A DNA stretch of 64,000 bases from Dimorphilus gyrociliatus (Eukaryota > Annelida > Polychaeta > Dinophilidae): the NCBI GenBank assembly GCA_904063045.1, contig CAJFCJ010000004.1, forward strand, positions 2,225,713 through 2,289,712. Reading direction: 5' to 3'. The position numbers and the translations under genes are program-made. Below the pieces are notes generated by a model. It searched no databases and had not been told where the DNA came from. It worked only from the letters and a program-made list of their open reading frames with translations. Of this stretch, positions 37,901 through 52,227 are shown piece after piece (positions within the stretch are counted from its first letter, which is position 1; every line of letters starts with the position of its first letter).

Positions 37901-40900
37901 ATAAAAAGAGATCCAAAGATACTTTTATAATTAATTCATTGAAGTAATATGATATCTATGAAGAATTCTCAACTATGAATAAAATAATCACATTGATTTT
38001 TAACTGTGTCACTGTTTAATTTGAAATTATGAGTTTGTTAATTGTTATTCACTTTCTTAAAGGGGAATATTTCTGTTTTTTATGTTATTTTTGCCTTTTT
38101 TTCTTCCATTTCAGTTAAGAAATTTATTGTATACAATGTAAATTTGATCTTTCTCTTAAGAATTTGGTTTGGATAAATTACTTTCTAGGATTTCTCTCTC
38201 TCTCTCTGCCTTTCTTTCTCTCGTTTTATATCTTTCCTTTGATTATCATTGTCTTTGAAAAGAATCAATTTCAAAGAGCTTGAGAAAAATAGGAAATTCC
38301 TTTAAAAATTTCATAAATCGCTATACAAGTAACAAAGTAATGGTTAAATTCTTGAAACAATTGACCATAATTAAGTACTCTTTCATTGTTTTCCTATTGA
38401 TTTAATGTTATATTTGTAGTTTTTAAGAAATACATAACAAATAGAATAAAATTTTGATTATAAATACATTAAAATTGAAGGTAATCTCCTTGTTTTTACA
38501 GCCAATTAATTGTGAGTATTCTTTTGTCTCTTTCTTTTTGTTACTTGTAAAAATAAGGTCAGGGTTAAAAATGACATTTAATTCGCAACAAGAATTTCCC
38601 CATCTTCCTCTTTCTCTGCTTGGAAACGTATCATAAAGAGAAATAATCTGATTGAGCCCCAAGATGAATAAACATCCTCTGGCCTTTTATATATTCTCTG
38701 TTAGTATTATATAATCTCGGTTGCGTAACAGTAAGAGAAGACAGCGCAATTTTTAAATATACAGTATGCATTGGTCAAGGTTTTTCGGTTTCCTTTATGT
38801 TTAACTAATTGCGTGATAAAAGATGTAAAGAACAGAATTGAAAAAGTTTTGTATTATTTTTTAATAAAAGCTTTCAGTAGGAACTTTGACCGCTTGAAAC
38901 GACTCTTTCATACGTCCTATAATAAACGAATAGCGTAAACCTTATGCGTGACCTGCTTAGGTAGACACCTATTGGGGAAGCGTCTTACAAAAGCGATTGA
39001 CCGTGAAGAGGATGATAAATAAATATGTAAATAAACTCATGGTCGATTTATCTCCTTTAGACTAACTTTTAAAGAGTAAAAAAGAACTTAGCAACACTAT
39101 AAAAAAATAATAAATATAATAAGGCGGAAAGGAATATATAATGCCCTAAAAAGGCAGAGAGATAGAGAGAAAGAGAGAGAAACGGGAATAGAAAAAAAAC
39201 GGAAAAAACACTGGCGTCCCCTACTAATTATCTCGCAAAATTAATTTAATTTATTAAGTTATTAAGAAAATAAGGTAAGAGAACATGTAGGGTATTATAA
39301 ATCTCATTAAGCGCTTAATTAAAAAGAAACGATTAAAGTGTTATTTTTATATTCTAGCATCAATTAGATCTGAAGTAGACAATAAAATGATAGTTGGCAA
39401 GTAGTTCGTCAATCAATAGCAATTTACGAACCCTACTATTATCATAATAGAAAAAAAATCATCTCTAGCCACCTCCTGTTTCTCTACACCCACTCAATAG
39501 TACCTCGTTCCCCCTTTTTTTTTCTTTGATATTGATTTAACCGGTTATCGAACCGACAAAGAAATTGTTTAAGCAAATAAATAAACTTAAAAGAAGAAAA
39601 TGAAAAGGAAAAATCCAAAGAGGCCTCACGATTTAAAATAAATAACTTAGAATATACAAATAAATAACATACGACTTACCTCATTAACGAGATGTACAGT
39701 ATAAGCAGCTGGCTGACCGGGGAGTGACCGGTGTACTTGAATTCTAGCGTTTCTACCTCCAGTCTGTAGTTGACACTTTTGATGCTGTTGTAGTAAATTT
39801 ATATGAAGAATTAAAATAAATTAAAGAAAAACGTGGCGACAAATGAATTTTCCTATGGGAAAATGCAGCCACTTTTAAATGCTGTTAAGGATTATATTTA
39901 AAGTTAAAATACCAAAATATCTATATAACTTAAGAGTAAATATAAACTATTTATAAATAAACACCTTTCTTTATATATATTATATATTTATCTCTAAAAT
40001 AACATATATACTAATATATATATATATAGGCCTGAATTTATTTTTAGACCATGCTTTCTAGCTTATTGTATACTTAAACGTCAATTAGTCAACAGAAAAG
40101 TAGGCTATAAATTTTCGATTTTTTTCCCTCCTATTTCATTAACCTTTGCTTATATACAGTAATGTTCTATATCAACTGCTTAGATAGAAATTGAAAAGAA
40201 TTACAAGACTGAAAGTTTATATTTATATATGATATGAAGACTAACTGTAGCATTCTGCAATAGCATATTTTTGCCTAAGGATCAATACGTCGTCCTCGCC
40301 TTAGGCTAAGAGTGTAATATCTTCCCCCTTCAACAACCGTATTTCGATAGAGCATAGTTATCCTAATCTAATCTATAATCTATCAAATGATATATAGACA
40401 CGGAATATGGAATAATATTTAAGTGATTTTTTGTATATCCCATTTCAAGAGCAAATAGAAAACTTAAAACTTTAACAATATTTACTAAAGAATATCAGCT
40501 TATAATTCTAGCGGCATACTTTAAAAGAGATTTTGATAATATCAATTGTTTGTTGGGCAAACAATATACCTTCTGAACCTCATTGTTCATTCAATTCCCA
40601 GGTCAAGTAAATCAAATACGGCTTCTTATTTAAGTGAAATTAATCTGCTATCTACGGGCATATTAACACGTACGATCGTGTTACGTTTCATCAATTAAGC
40701 AGATGGTCCCTTAGAAATTATTCTAAGAGGTAAAGAGACAAGTAAAAAGTACAGATGGATAGAAAATTGTACATAAAGCCTGGAAATGAGGTTATAAATT
40801 ATCAAAATTTAATTCAAGCTATTCAAAACATTTTTTCAAACTTTTCGTATCGTAAAAATTAAAGAATAGTTTTTGAATCCCTCTTCAAATTGAAAGGGTA

Positions 40901-43900
40901 CCTTTTTTTATAGACGGCATTAGAAGACAGGTGTGAAATGTTGACATTTATACTTTTCTCATTTTAAATTTCCATTTTTCGCCCAACAATCCCATTTTTA
41001 ACACCTGCAGTAGACGCTACTTACTCTAGGACAATCGAATTGCACTAAGAAAAGCTTTGTAGTAGAAAGCTTTCAGTGGACGGCCAGTAGGCCTGGACTA
41101 CCCTTTAACAAGCCCTTAGGGAACGGCCACCAGTAGGAGAGCGTTCTAAAATTAATTTAATTGAATAATAGGAAATTTTCCAAGCTTAAACGTAAATCAA
41201 CTTAGGTTAAATCTGGTTCATAATAATTATGCAAATAAGATTGTCATTCGAATTTTATCTTTAAGATTAATTTACCATTCTCTCAATCAGATCTGTCATC
41301 ATGACGGAGTAATCGTAAAGATCTTAATTTGACGAATATTTTACTTTTTTTGCATTGTTTCGTATTGCCTGAGGAGAGATTGCGTACCTTTATCCCTGTC
41401 AAGCTTGACATTTTCTCATGATAAGCCTTTTGTCTTTAAACAACAAATAGATTGCTTAAATTCTAGACTGCTGTTTGTTTTTAAAACAGAAAACTAAACC
41501 TATTTGCTAAAATTCATTGCTTAATATAAATAGTATAAATTACAGGGAAAAGGAAGGACGTGCACGAAAGAAAACACTTTGATAAATATTTATATTAATA
41601 TTAACTTGACCATTTAGCACCTGCTCCACCAACATTCTACCTTTAATGAATTTAACGCTCAAAGCGATCTGTCGTGTCGCACTAAAGCTCATTTGCTGTA
41701 TACTTGAGAAGCTACGTGCGTACGATGCAAATTTCAAGCATAAACAAAGAATAACTACAGAGAACAAGCGATATAGGGAAGAGAAATAGAGGTTCTTTTA
41801 CGGCTATTAAAAGAATCTATATATTAGTATTAGTAAAGACAAACAATTACTCTCGTCTGCAGTGACAAACTGAGGCGGCTTGCTTGGTCATCGTTATTGT
41901 AAATAATTTAAGGCCAGCCTTTGTTTCGAATTAATAGATTCAGATTGATAATTATAATAGAATGGAATACAGCATCCGTTCCTGCTATTAAATACATTTT
42001 AAGGAGCATCAATGCAAGAAGTAACAAAAAAATAAAACTATATAGAATTACTTAATAATTAATATAAAAGAATAATTGACATTTTAAAATATATGGTGAC
42101 TTCTCACGACCCAAATAGACATTCACCGTAGTAAATGTAAGGTTAGACTAGGATGTTTATAAATTACCTATCGATATATCCTAGATGAAAGTACTGAGTT
42201 CTTATTTGAAAAAAAAACGATAGCTAATGAAAAAATTGCTTTTGTATAGATTCAAAAGACACGTTAAGAGGGGACTGTCATCTAATGCGTAGCTTTGTTT
42301 AAAAAGAAGAGGAAGTACTAAAGTTTTCAATTACAAGCAACATAATATTTTAATAGATTGTATTTTTCATATATAATCACCTACTTATTCCTTTTTTCCC
42401 CCTATTTAAAAATCTGTTAACCCTATTGTCTATGAGTCGCTCAATCTAATCAATAAATTCCCTATTCTCTTGTTACTCTCATATTGTTTTGTTTATACTT
42501 TTAAGCTCATATTGGATTTTAAAATAGTTTCCCTCTCTCCTCGTATATTCCCTTTTAATTATATAGAAATAACATAAAACGCCTAATATTAATTCGTAAT
42601 GAATAGTTTTCTAGTTATTCGTTTAGACAAAAAACAGTTTATTATATAATTCTTATTTATATTTGTCTAATCTGATCGGATAGAGGAGATGTTTTCATAA
42701 AAGATAAAGAAATTCATAGGCTATCTTTAACCTTTCATATTTTATAAACAAGTTGAAAAATCTTATAAAACTAAATGAAATAACATAAAATTTTCCTTTG
42801 ATCGATCCGACAATTTTCTTAAAAAATTCTATTACAAAATTTGATTTTTATTTGAGTTAATTGAATAGAAAACGTCCCTGGCGTGCCTTACTTAGCTAAG
42901 ACTTCAATCTTGTTCTGTAATTGGCATTCGACTATTACATAACCACTCTAATTAAAGCTATTGATTCACGATTCCCTTAAAATCCTAAAGCAAACTTCTT
43001 TTATTTTTGTAACTACTGCGCTATTTATACTATGTACATACATACACAAACACACCCGCATACGTACATACCTCTGAGAAGCTTTTGCTAGGCGTTGATT
43101 GCAGACTATTCTGATTATTTTCGTAAGTAACGGCCGTCGTTAAAGCCTTAATACTGCCACATCGCACCATTGGAAGATCTTTACATCTTTTATCATCTCT
43201 TTTCTCTTGTCTTTTTAAAGCAAAAATTGCCGCCAAAAGTGCTACGGCAATAAACGCTGTAGCGCAAGCAAGTCCTATAACTATAGTTAGATTTCCATCT
43301 GATTTCTTTTTAGTTTCTTTCCAGGGCAGGGAACTGTTGATAAATATATTCAAGAAAGCCGGAGTAGCGTGCTCCTCTATGAGACCTCCGTCTTTCACTT
43401 GAAAATCTAATCTTATAACTCTGTTGGCAATCGCAGTCAAATCCTTTGATACCCTAATCCTACCTGACATCGATTCCATTACGAAATATTCGCTAGCGGT
43501 TTCTAAGTGATATGTTAACGAGTCCCGTTCATCCAGGTCCCAAGCGATAACAGTACCAATGACTTTGCCAACTGGAGTGAAACTTGAAATGGAGATAGAG
43601 GCGTTTTCCGATTTTGGGAAGGTTATTTGAGGAGGATTATCGTTTATATCCTCTATATCTACAGTAACTTCTATCTCCGAACTTAGGAGAGTATTACGTA
43701 TGTCAGTCGCTACGGCAATAAATCTATGCGACTTTTTATCCTCTCTATCCAGTCTCGTTGTCGTTAAAATTCTTCCAGAATCTGCTTCTATTCTGAAAAA
43801 ATCTGTTCCTCTTAAGGAATAAGTAAAGTCGTTGAAGTCATCACTATCAGGGTCAACAGCTTCAACCTGACCAGCAAGTGTACCAGATTGCTCTTCTTCT

Positions 43901-45615
43901 TGGACTTTGAAATTGTAAAAGTCGCTTAAGAATGATGGACTATTATCATTTTCATCCAAAATAGTTAATTGTAGAGTAGCAAACGCACTATTTGACTTTT
44001 TACCCAAATCGTACGCTTCAACCTGCGTCTCCAAAAACGGTAACTTTTCCCTGTCGAAACTTTCAGCTGCTTGTATAGTACCTTTAATAGAATTTATAGT
44101 CAAATGTTGATAGATAGCTTTATCTGGAAATCTATAGCGAACTTCTCCATTAGTTCGATCATCTTTATCCGTTGCATTTACGGTAGTAATATATTTTCCA
44201 ATAATATTATTCTCACCAATTGTCTGCTTATAGACGGTTTGTCTGAAAACTGGTGATAAATCATTTTCGTCCATTATTATTATCTCCAAGTTTTTCTCTG
44301 ATGTTTTCTTCGGTGTACCCATATCTGAGCATTGGATTGAAACAACATAGAAATCTCTACTTTCTCTGTCAATATTTAACTTGGTAACAAGTTTGTATCT
44401 CCCCTCCGAGAATGACGTCATTGCAAAAGTCCTCGAGCTATCAATTAGAAGGCATTTGAATTTGCCACCCTCTCCAGTATCTGCATCGGTAACTGTAATA
44501 AATGCAATAAATGATTCCATAGCTATATTTTCAAGGACATAGGCCTTGGTCGTATCCTCCTCGGTTAAGGTATTGACAATTATTTCAGGAGAGTGATCAT
44601 TTTCATCTGAGACCTTAATATACACTGTAGCCTGTACCGTTTGAGAATCAGCTCCTTTATCTCGAGCTGTAATATCTAATTGATAATAGTTTCTGGTTTC
44701 GTAATCCAAAGCTTGTTTGGCATGAATTTCCCCAGTTTCTCTACCTAGCGAAAAGATATTTGAGTATTGCTGCTTAGTCCTTGGGGAAAAGTCGTAGATC
44801 ACGTGACCATTATCTCCTTGATCTTTATCAACAGCTGAGACCGTTAATAGCGGCTCAATTCTTAGATCATTCTCTTTAACTGTAACTGTATAAGACAATT
44901 TAGTGAACACTGGTGAATTGTCGTTGCTATCTAGCACCCTTAGAAGAATTTGCAGGTCACTACTCTTTCCTCCACCATCTGTTGCTCGTAGTATGATTCT
45001 GTGAACTTCTGTATCTTCTCTATCCAATTTCCTCTTTAATAACAGTTTCACATCTCCGGAACCGATCGGTTGCCGAAGATCGAACAAGTCACGTCCCTTC
45101 TGAATAGAGTACGTGACCACTCCAAAGCGATTAGCTGGGGAATCATCGTCAATAGCTGGATTAATGCTAAGAGTTGCGTTAATGTCTGCTGATTCGCGCA
45201 ATTCCTTATTTAGGTGACTGGTATCCCATCTGGGTGTCGAATCATTAATATCATCAACAACTATTTGAACTTTAACAATTATAACATCCGTTTGAGGGGA
45301 AGATACTGCTATATCAATAATAATGGTACAATTTTTGATCCTGGCGCAAAAGTTTTCTCTGTCAACCCTCTGCGAAGTTTCTACGACGCCCGCCTCATCA
45401 ATACGGACTATATCGGTTTTTGGTTTTCCCAGAATTTTAAAGTTTAAATTTGCAAGTATTTGAGGCGTGTAAGAGGAGTGGAGATTTGCGTCTGGTACAA
45501 TGCTTCCAATAAAATGTCCTTCAGGCGTTTCGTCAATGACTTTATAGTTGAGAACCTTAACGGTATCAGCAAGAATTTGAGGTAAAAATAGTACTATCAG
45601 GAGCCGTCTCTCCAT
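34927..45615 (-). CDS. Protocadherin with seven cadherin repeats and a spliced cytoplasmic tail, four coding exons
   Basis: Calcium-dependent adhesion protein of the plasma membrane. Coding exons: 43072-45615, 39680-39784, 36743-36824 and 34927-35174. Phases agree and give about 992 residues. Signal peptide about 1-16. Linker motifs DIND/DSND/DEND end EC1-EC6 at about 122, 229, 337, 449, 554 and 656; EC7 is followed by a transmembrane helix at about 777-800. EC1 has Cys90-X5-Cys96, the disulphide loop typical of protocadherins. The large first exon holds the whole ectodomain. The tail exons read HQKCQLQTGGRNARIQVH, then an acidic Ser/Gly stretch with DSGRGPSEEG typical of protocadherin tails, then ERKVREPTAPFPSP to the stop. 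An earlier in-frame ATG (45634-45636) lies inside what looks like an intron end (TTTTCACAG, then exon from 45621), so I chose ATG 45613-45615 and expect an upstream 5' UTR exon. Exon 2 could instead begin at 39763. The tail lacks an obvious CM1/CM2; RHVTV faintly recalls the CM3 motif. Confidence 0.92.
37236..37268. repeat. Imperfect 15-base palindrome in protocadherin intron 3 to 2 region
   Basis: GTGACTTGAAAAGCG (37236-37250) and CGATTTTCGTGTCAC (37254-37268) are inverted copies at 12 of 15 positions around a 3-base loop. GCACGTGATC lies about 35 bp to the left. It sits in the intron between protocadherin exons 2 and 3. Confidence 0.4.
40900..41160. promoter_or_regulatory. Candidate intronic enhancer in protocadherin intron 1
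   Basis: A G+C-richer island between exons 1 and 2 of the protocadherin. AGGTGTGAAA (40929-40938) is a T-box half-site. AACACCTGCAG (about 41000-41010) carries both a T-box-like AACACCT and a CACCTG E-box. The inverted GGCCAGTAGGCC follows near 41081. No open frame is convincing. Confidence 0.28.
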
Positions 45616-46179
45616 AGCGCCCTGTGAAAATGACATCGAATTAATATTCAGTCAATTTGATCTGGCGGTTGGGCACCTGACTAATAAGACCTAATGTCGT
45701 TATTCAACTCACTTCACTGTTATTTCTGTTTTACGGTAGCAACTGTGAGGTGGTACTTTGATATTTCAATATCTATGTTTATTATCTGTATGGATATTTC
45801 GTTGCAAGATTTACTCTTTAAGTCAAGATTTGAAGAATCTCATTTCTATAAAACTATAAAGAATTTATAGAAGAAAGCCTTAAATAAATCTATATTTCAT
45901 TCACATCTCATTACGTCATCTAAGCTAGCTCATCGGCCAGAATAAAAATTTAATAAATAAGTCATGCGCTCTCTCTCTCTCTTTCCTTGCTATTTTTTTT
46001 CATTATATAGTCTTTTCTTTTATATTGAAAAGTAAACCATTTTACAGAGAAAAAGAATTTGATATTCTCATCCTTCTATTCCTTTTCTATAGTTTGCTTT
46101 GTCTAAACTTTTCTTCTTTATAGCTATATTCCCCATTCTTCAACTGACTTCTATTCGAAATAACTTTGAATTTATTCCT

Positions 46180-46340
46180 GCTTTAGATTAATTGCGTTAT
46201 TATCACGGGATTGTTTATCTACGCAGCTGTCTTACGCTAACAGCTGTCCAATCACTGACCAGAACGTTCACGAGAAATGCTCGTTAATTTTAATTACGTT
46301 CGGAATTAACGACATTCCTCTTGATAGAGCAATTAATCCA
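46180..46340. promoter_or_regulatory. Candidate upstream regulatory region of the protocadherin
   Basis: About 0.6-0.7 kb upstream of the protocadherin coding start. Two CAGCTG E-boxes (46224-46229 and 46241-46246) lie 11 bp apart, with CCAAT at 46248-46252 right after. Several TTAATTT/AATTAAC homeodomain-type cores follow to 46340. It could include the missing first 5' UTR exon. Confidence 0.33.
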
Positions 46341-47376
46341 GGTTCCGGCATGCTTTTTTAACGCTGTTTGTCAATAATCTTTCTAAAAAGCTTTTTAGAA
46401 AATACTTCAAAAGTAGCTTTTGAGGTTTCGTGTGTAACTATAAGCTTAGAGGATGAGTGAATTTTTTTCGTTAGTCTAAAGGCTAAATGCTTTTGGGTTA
46501 TTAAACATTTTTCTTTTCAAAAGGTGTCTTAACAGTTAAACAGGCTAAGTTATTTAAACTTTCCACAATGACAATCCTCAATTAGAAACATAGCGTCATA
46601 TTTAGTACAATTAGTATATTTTTAATCGTCCTATTCATCTGATAACTTAGCGTAGAGTGCCTGTGTCTATATACAAGTACATGCATATCTATTTCTATTA
46701 ATAAGAACTATATACAAGTTGGCAAGCGATAAGAACCCGCATTACACAAGTACTCTTTGTAAACATTTTTAAAGTTGGGGTAGATAGATACATGCATACT
46801 AATACACCTGGTTTTGTATAAATATATATACATATTATATTTATAGGATGCTTACAGACTTGATATGAATGGATTATTAAACATTTGTATTAGATTTATA
46901 AAGAGACGCTTTTTTATTAATAAACTAAAAAAATGGTATGGTTAAATAGTCGATTAAGCAAGCCTTTTACGTAACAGATACGTTTCTTTTATATATAACA
47001 AAAAAAGAGTTTCCTCTTTCATCAAAAAAACTATTTTAACAATTATAAATAAAGTCTGATTACAATTCGTATAGAACGAAAAAAGCCTTTTCTACTACCA
47101 AGCCAATACTATAATGTTGAACAACTCTTTTGTTACATAATTGACCGATCAACTTATAAACATACCACTTTCAGGAAGTTTTATATATTATGCATAAATT
47201 CCAGAGGCCTTTTTATTCATTGTTACTTTAAATAAAATATTCATAAATTGTATAGTTTGTAACTTGTTGAAAACCCTCGATTGTCGTAAATATATAGTTG
47301 GTCAAAGATAACCTAGGTCAGAAACGTACCAATTTACCTTGTACTTTTGCGTTAATAAGCTATTATTATTTATATA

Positions 47377-47379
<3 letters not shown>

Positions 47380-47421
<42 letters not shown>
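47380..47421. repeat. (TA)n microsatellite
   Basis: About twenty TA units, the longest pure TA run of the right flank. Confidence 0.95.
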
Positions 47422-47423
<2 letters not shown>

Positions 47424-50219
47424 TATATACAATATAGAGACGAATTAATATAGGCAAATGATCCATTACTTCTTCTTTTATCCAATAAATTTAAACGTTT
47501 TATAGAAGGAAAGACATTTACTAGACAACTAATTATTATGTCAAACATTCTTGCGCAGAAAAGATAGGACAACAGTTTCACTAAGGCAACGTGTTATACT
47601 TTTTCTTAGTAAAAAGTAAATTAGTCAATCTATGCCCTTGCTATGTAAATATAGATTATTTTATTAACCTTAAAGGTCTATATTATCTAATACAAAAATT
47701 AACTATCGTCTTTTATTTCCAATCGAATTTCTTAAAATGGTATTTAGGACGAGGATGAGAATAATGACTAAATTTATAAGCTCTATAAAGGAAAATCGTA
47801 TCATTTTCTAAGATCATAAAACTCTCATAAATAGTTTTTTCCCTTTCTGATACGATAGAATAAAATATTAAAACATAAAAAAGAGAAAATACGACTAACA
47901 GACTTTACAGTTTAGGTAGCCTCTTTTTTTCATTTAAGTTATATATTCTTATAATTTTCAAACATCTGCGCAAATGTTTTATTCATGATATTTTTTTATT
48001 CAAGAGTTGTACTTGTCTATCTATGTATGTGCGTCTATGTGTGAAAGGAAGAAAGAAATAAAGAGAGCATAGAGAGGGAGAGATAAAGGAAGAGACAGAG
48101 GTATATATGTATATATTAGTATATACAGTATATCAGTATATACAGAGGGAGAAAAAAATGAAATAAAATTTTATTTGAATTAAACCCGTTCAAAAACAGA
48201 AATTAACACTTTCTGAGTTATTGAAGTCCCCCTAACCCTATTAATCTATTGAATTTTCATCCAAGTTGCAATCTTACCTTAATCTCGTAATATCTAAACC
48301 TTTTTAAATGTAGTTTAAGAGCTTAATTAATGATTTATTTCCTAAATTAATCTGTTTAAAAGAAAAATCCCTTAAATGCTAATTACTTTTTTTATTTAGG
48401 TGGAAAAAAACTGATTTATTATAAATCAGAAGTTTAATTAAGTTAAATAGCTTTGAATGTGATTCTTATTTTTTCCGACTCTATCTGTCAATCTATTCTT
48501 CTTATCCTTTTATTTTACTTTTACTGCTTTTACGGAATTTTGAACCACTTTGTTACTTTTCTATTATTTAAATTACATGACTTTTTCTCTTTTCTGTCAA
48601 TTTCGTAACTTTTTACTTTTAGAATAAAATGTATTCAATTTTTTCTTTTATTCTTTATCCAAAGTTCAAATTAAGTTTATAAAAACAATAATTATTATAG
48701 AAATAAAAGAGAAATATGCGATTTTGTTTTTTTCTTTACCTTTTCAACCTACTAAATCGAAGATTAATTGAAAAGTTTTCATAGAAAAAGAACAATATTT
48801 AATTGGTTATAATTTAACTTGTACAAATAAAACTTAAAAAGTGATAATTTCGCTTTTATCCTAAATATTTCCTCTAAATGTTTTTTACCTTTATTTTTAA
48901 TATAGAAACAAAAAATTCCTTTTATTTTTATATGACAAAGCGTGTCACATTATTTAGAAAGGGCTAACAAAAAAGCGTCTAATTGAACAGAAACATAAAA
49001 ACGGAACTACCATTCAATGTTTTGGCAAATTTCCATGTTTTACAACCCATTCATGATCATCCTCTTCTCTCGCATTTTTTTAAGTAGATCATTATAAAAG
49101 ATGTTCGAGTTATTTGTAAAAGGTCGTTGAAAAGAATCTAATTGGTGCCTTTAGTCAAAAAGCCGTGAAATACGTGCGTGTAACGGACGTTACTTTTAGA
49201 CGGTCGACTGAACTATTCCTCAATCTTATCGATTCACCACTAAAACCTTTCTGTTTACACTTAAAACACAGTTCAGTAAATTTTTACTTTTACTAATTAA
49301 AATTAGTCGACAATGGGAACAGGTTCCGAAGAGTAATCAATAGATAAATTGAAGACATGCGCAATGGGAATATGGAACCTTAAAGTCATTATTAATATTT
49401 CATATCCAATGTTTTATTGTATGCAAATATAAACATCGATATTAGTAGTAAAAATCTTTTCTTTTTGATTTTATTTTACAAGATCATTTAGCCAATTAAA
49501 GTTCTAGGATTTAACAAATCTATCCTGGTATTTTTCTGGGATTTTCCCTTCAGATTGTAAATATTTAATCGAATTTCTTGAGAAACTCTTTAAACTTTTT
49601 CTGAGATTTTATGTCTTTGCTCTTATAATTAAAACAAGTAAGCAGCAAATGAGAAGAACAGAGCAGAGAAAAGATGATATAGGTGAAAGGAGAAAGGTAG
49701 ACAGACAGAGAGAGAGAGAGAGAGGGGGGGAGGAAAGTAAAAGAAGTTTTACATTGATATTGTTGAGGAATAGAAAAAATTCTACTTCTCCATGTCCAAT
49801 AGAATAATTGGAAACACGGTTGGAATACACAAAAAAAATAATAGAAGACAGTCTAGCATTGCATACGTCGGCTTTCTAATAAGACGTCTACTATTGTTCA
49901 TCCTACCACTATTATTATGAATAGGCCTAGAGGATGGAATAAAAAACATTAAGAAAACTAAAAAAAATGTTTATTTACACACTGCCAACACGCCATAAAT
50001 TTTCAAGGATTCGCCATTATAATGATCAATATCGAATACAATCTTACCTCGACCGTGAGCGGAATCCACAAACTCGTAGTATAACCTAAATTCTCATTTA
50101 AGTATTATTCTCCGCAAGATTTTTCTCTTTTTCATCCCTTTTTATTTTCCAGTGGAAGAAATATAAAAAGAAAATTCCTCTCAAACAAAACGAAGAAGAA
50201 ATACACTATCACGAAAAAC

Positions 50220-50400
50220 TTCTGTAAATGTATTTTAAAGATCAAAGCCGAAATGCGAACTGATGTTAAAGCCGTATTGGGAATCTACCTGATAGGTGGC
50301 GCTGGCTTAGTCGTACGTCGACCAATCAGCTCGATTACAATTGTCTTGCTAATTACGCGTGAAGAGAGGGTAGGAGTAATTAGTTAGGGATTAAGGAATT
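50220..50400. promoter_or_regulatory. Island with CTCF-like TAGGTGGCGC and CCAAT
   Basis: TAGGTGGCGC (50293-50302) fits the CTCF core exactly; GACCAATCAGC follows about 20 bp later. A perfect CGTACG palindrome lies between them. An open frame without an early ATG crosses the island but looks fortuitous. Confidence 0.33.
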
Positions 50401-52193
50401 TTAGGTGAAAAAGCTGATTAACAGTGTAAAAAAAAGCGAAAATCCTTAGTTTTTTGTATATGTTTAGAATATTTTGGCGGTAGTGGTCTGGAAAGTTAGT
50501 GTAAATATATAAAATTGCAAGGTAGCCTTCTGTCAAAAAAACTACATTCGGAGCTAATCAAAACTATCGATGACCTTTTAAAAGGTTCTTAGTAAATGAA
50601 AACACGTTCTAAACCAAGTTTAATAAAGAATTTATAAGTTAATGTATAACTGTGAGATAAGATAAGAGAATGCGAAGATTAAGGGAAACATCTGGGGCTG
50701 TCGGTTGAGGTTGATTAAGGTTGACGCGTCCTGGAGGCATGTGAAAGGCTCATTTTAAGAGAAGTTTACGCGTTTTATAGGTGTACCATGAGTTCGTTAA
50801 AAGGCGACAATACAGAACTATGAAAAACCCATCATTCCTTTATTGAAGCATGATGCTCAGAGACGGCTGTATATCATATGGAAAGTTTGGGGTTTCAAAA
50901 TATCTATTTCCCTTACTCTACATAAATATGTTCTTTGCTACGTAAACATTTGTATATCTGGTGCTATAGTATTTAGTTTTAAGAGTAAAACCATCCGTCT
51001 TAAGCTAAGAAGACTGCTTCTTACGAATTTCCAATTAACACTCACAGTATGCATCACATTTAACAATGTCTCCTATCATCGTCTGGTCGGAAAATTTGAC
51101 AAGTCGTTCAAGTAGGCTATGATATAGATGCATTAAATGTCTTGTTAAATTTAATTTATAGCACTTTCGAAGAAGGAGAAGAAGATGGTGATGAAATTAG
51201 TAATAGAATAGATACGTGTATCTTTAGTTATAACTTTTTTAAATATTACTAACTAAAATTTTATAGCCTCTTTAATTCTTGCCAATTCCCAAACATATGC
51301 CACTAACAAACCACTCTTTTTATTCTTTCTTTTTTTTTGGACCCTGGCCATAAAACACAACGCAGACGCGTGTTTTCGGCTAATTTATTGCCAAACAATG
51401 ACGTGTTGATTACGTTTTCATAAGTTCTCTCAATTTCCTATTAAACTTTTGAATATCGTAAAAATTCCTCAACTGCTAAAATTCTCTTGTGGGAATAAAT
51501 TAGATTCCTCATAAAAAACCAAGTTCTTAACATTCAAATTGATGCGTCATAGCGAGTTATAGAAAAAAAGCCTTAAGTAAGGGATTAGTTATTATTTAAG
51601 AGAAACTAACCGCGTTTTCTAAGTTGGCAGCTAAATGCAAGTATAAAAAATTGAAAAATTAAAAAGCGTAACCCTGAAAGAAATGTTCACGCCCTAATCA
51701 GAATAAAAAAAAACCTCCTAAATGAATTTATTCTTTCGAGACGCTCATGAATATTAATAAGGATTAATTCTTTACACCTTCGAACAAGGAGATGAAGTAA
51801 TATGTAGGTTAGGAGGAGAGTGAATCTCTTAAGCCCTTTATCTATTCATAAATGAGAACGGGGGTATTTTCACGAGCGAAGTAAAGAGTAGAAGTGTACG
51901 AGAGTGAGAGAGAGGAAAGAAGAATCCTAGAGATGAACGTTTTCAACATACTGTGAAGTTTGATTATGGGCTTACATCTACTTAAAAATACTATCAGAAA
52001 AGAGTATCTTTTGATCATAGAGGAATAGATCCACCCATTTTGTGTTATATAATTACACTTACTACACCCCATAGTGTGTAGCCAAAAAATAAGATTTATA
52101 CCAAAGAGTTTAGCCGTATATGCGCAGCGTGCAAAAAAAGATTAGGATCTATGTGAAAAATCTTCTTTTTATCAAATAATAAATAATAATATT

Positions 52194-52227
52194 ATTAGTA
52201 ATAATAATAATAAATAATAATAATAAA
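52194..52227. repeat. (AAT)n microsatellite
   Basis: Repeated AAT/TAA units with one break. Confidence 0.88.

Larger units (their letters stand above)
35175..43071 (-). other. Protocadherin introns
   Basis: Three introns, of 3287 bp (39785-43071), 2855 bp (36825-39679) and 1568 bp (35175-36742), separate the ectodomain exon from the three tail exons. All are GT-AG. They are A+T-rich except for the island and palindrome listed. A minus-strand frame at 41540-41767 starts with a signal-peptide-like stretch but has no supporting match. Extra cassette exons for alternative tails remain possible. Confidence 0.6.

Noticed and set aside
41540-41767. Minus-strand 75-residue ORF beginning with a signal-peptide-like stretch
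   Set aside because: It lies in a protocadherin intron with no homologous feature or clear splice partner; could be chance. An alternative first exon cannot be excluded.
50087-50384. About 100 codons open on the plus strand without an early ATG; also a possible exon in another frame after TTTTCCAG (50153)
   Set aside because: No recognisable protein, no partner exons, and the composition is explained by a regulatory-type island (CTCF-like motif and CCAAT).
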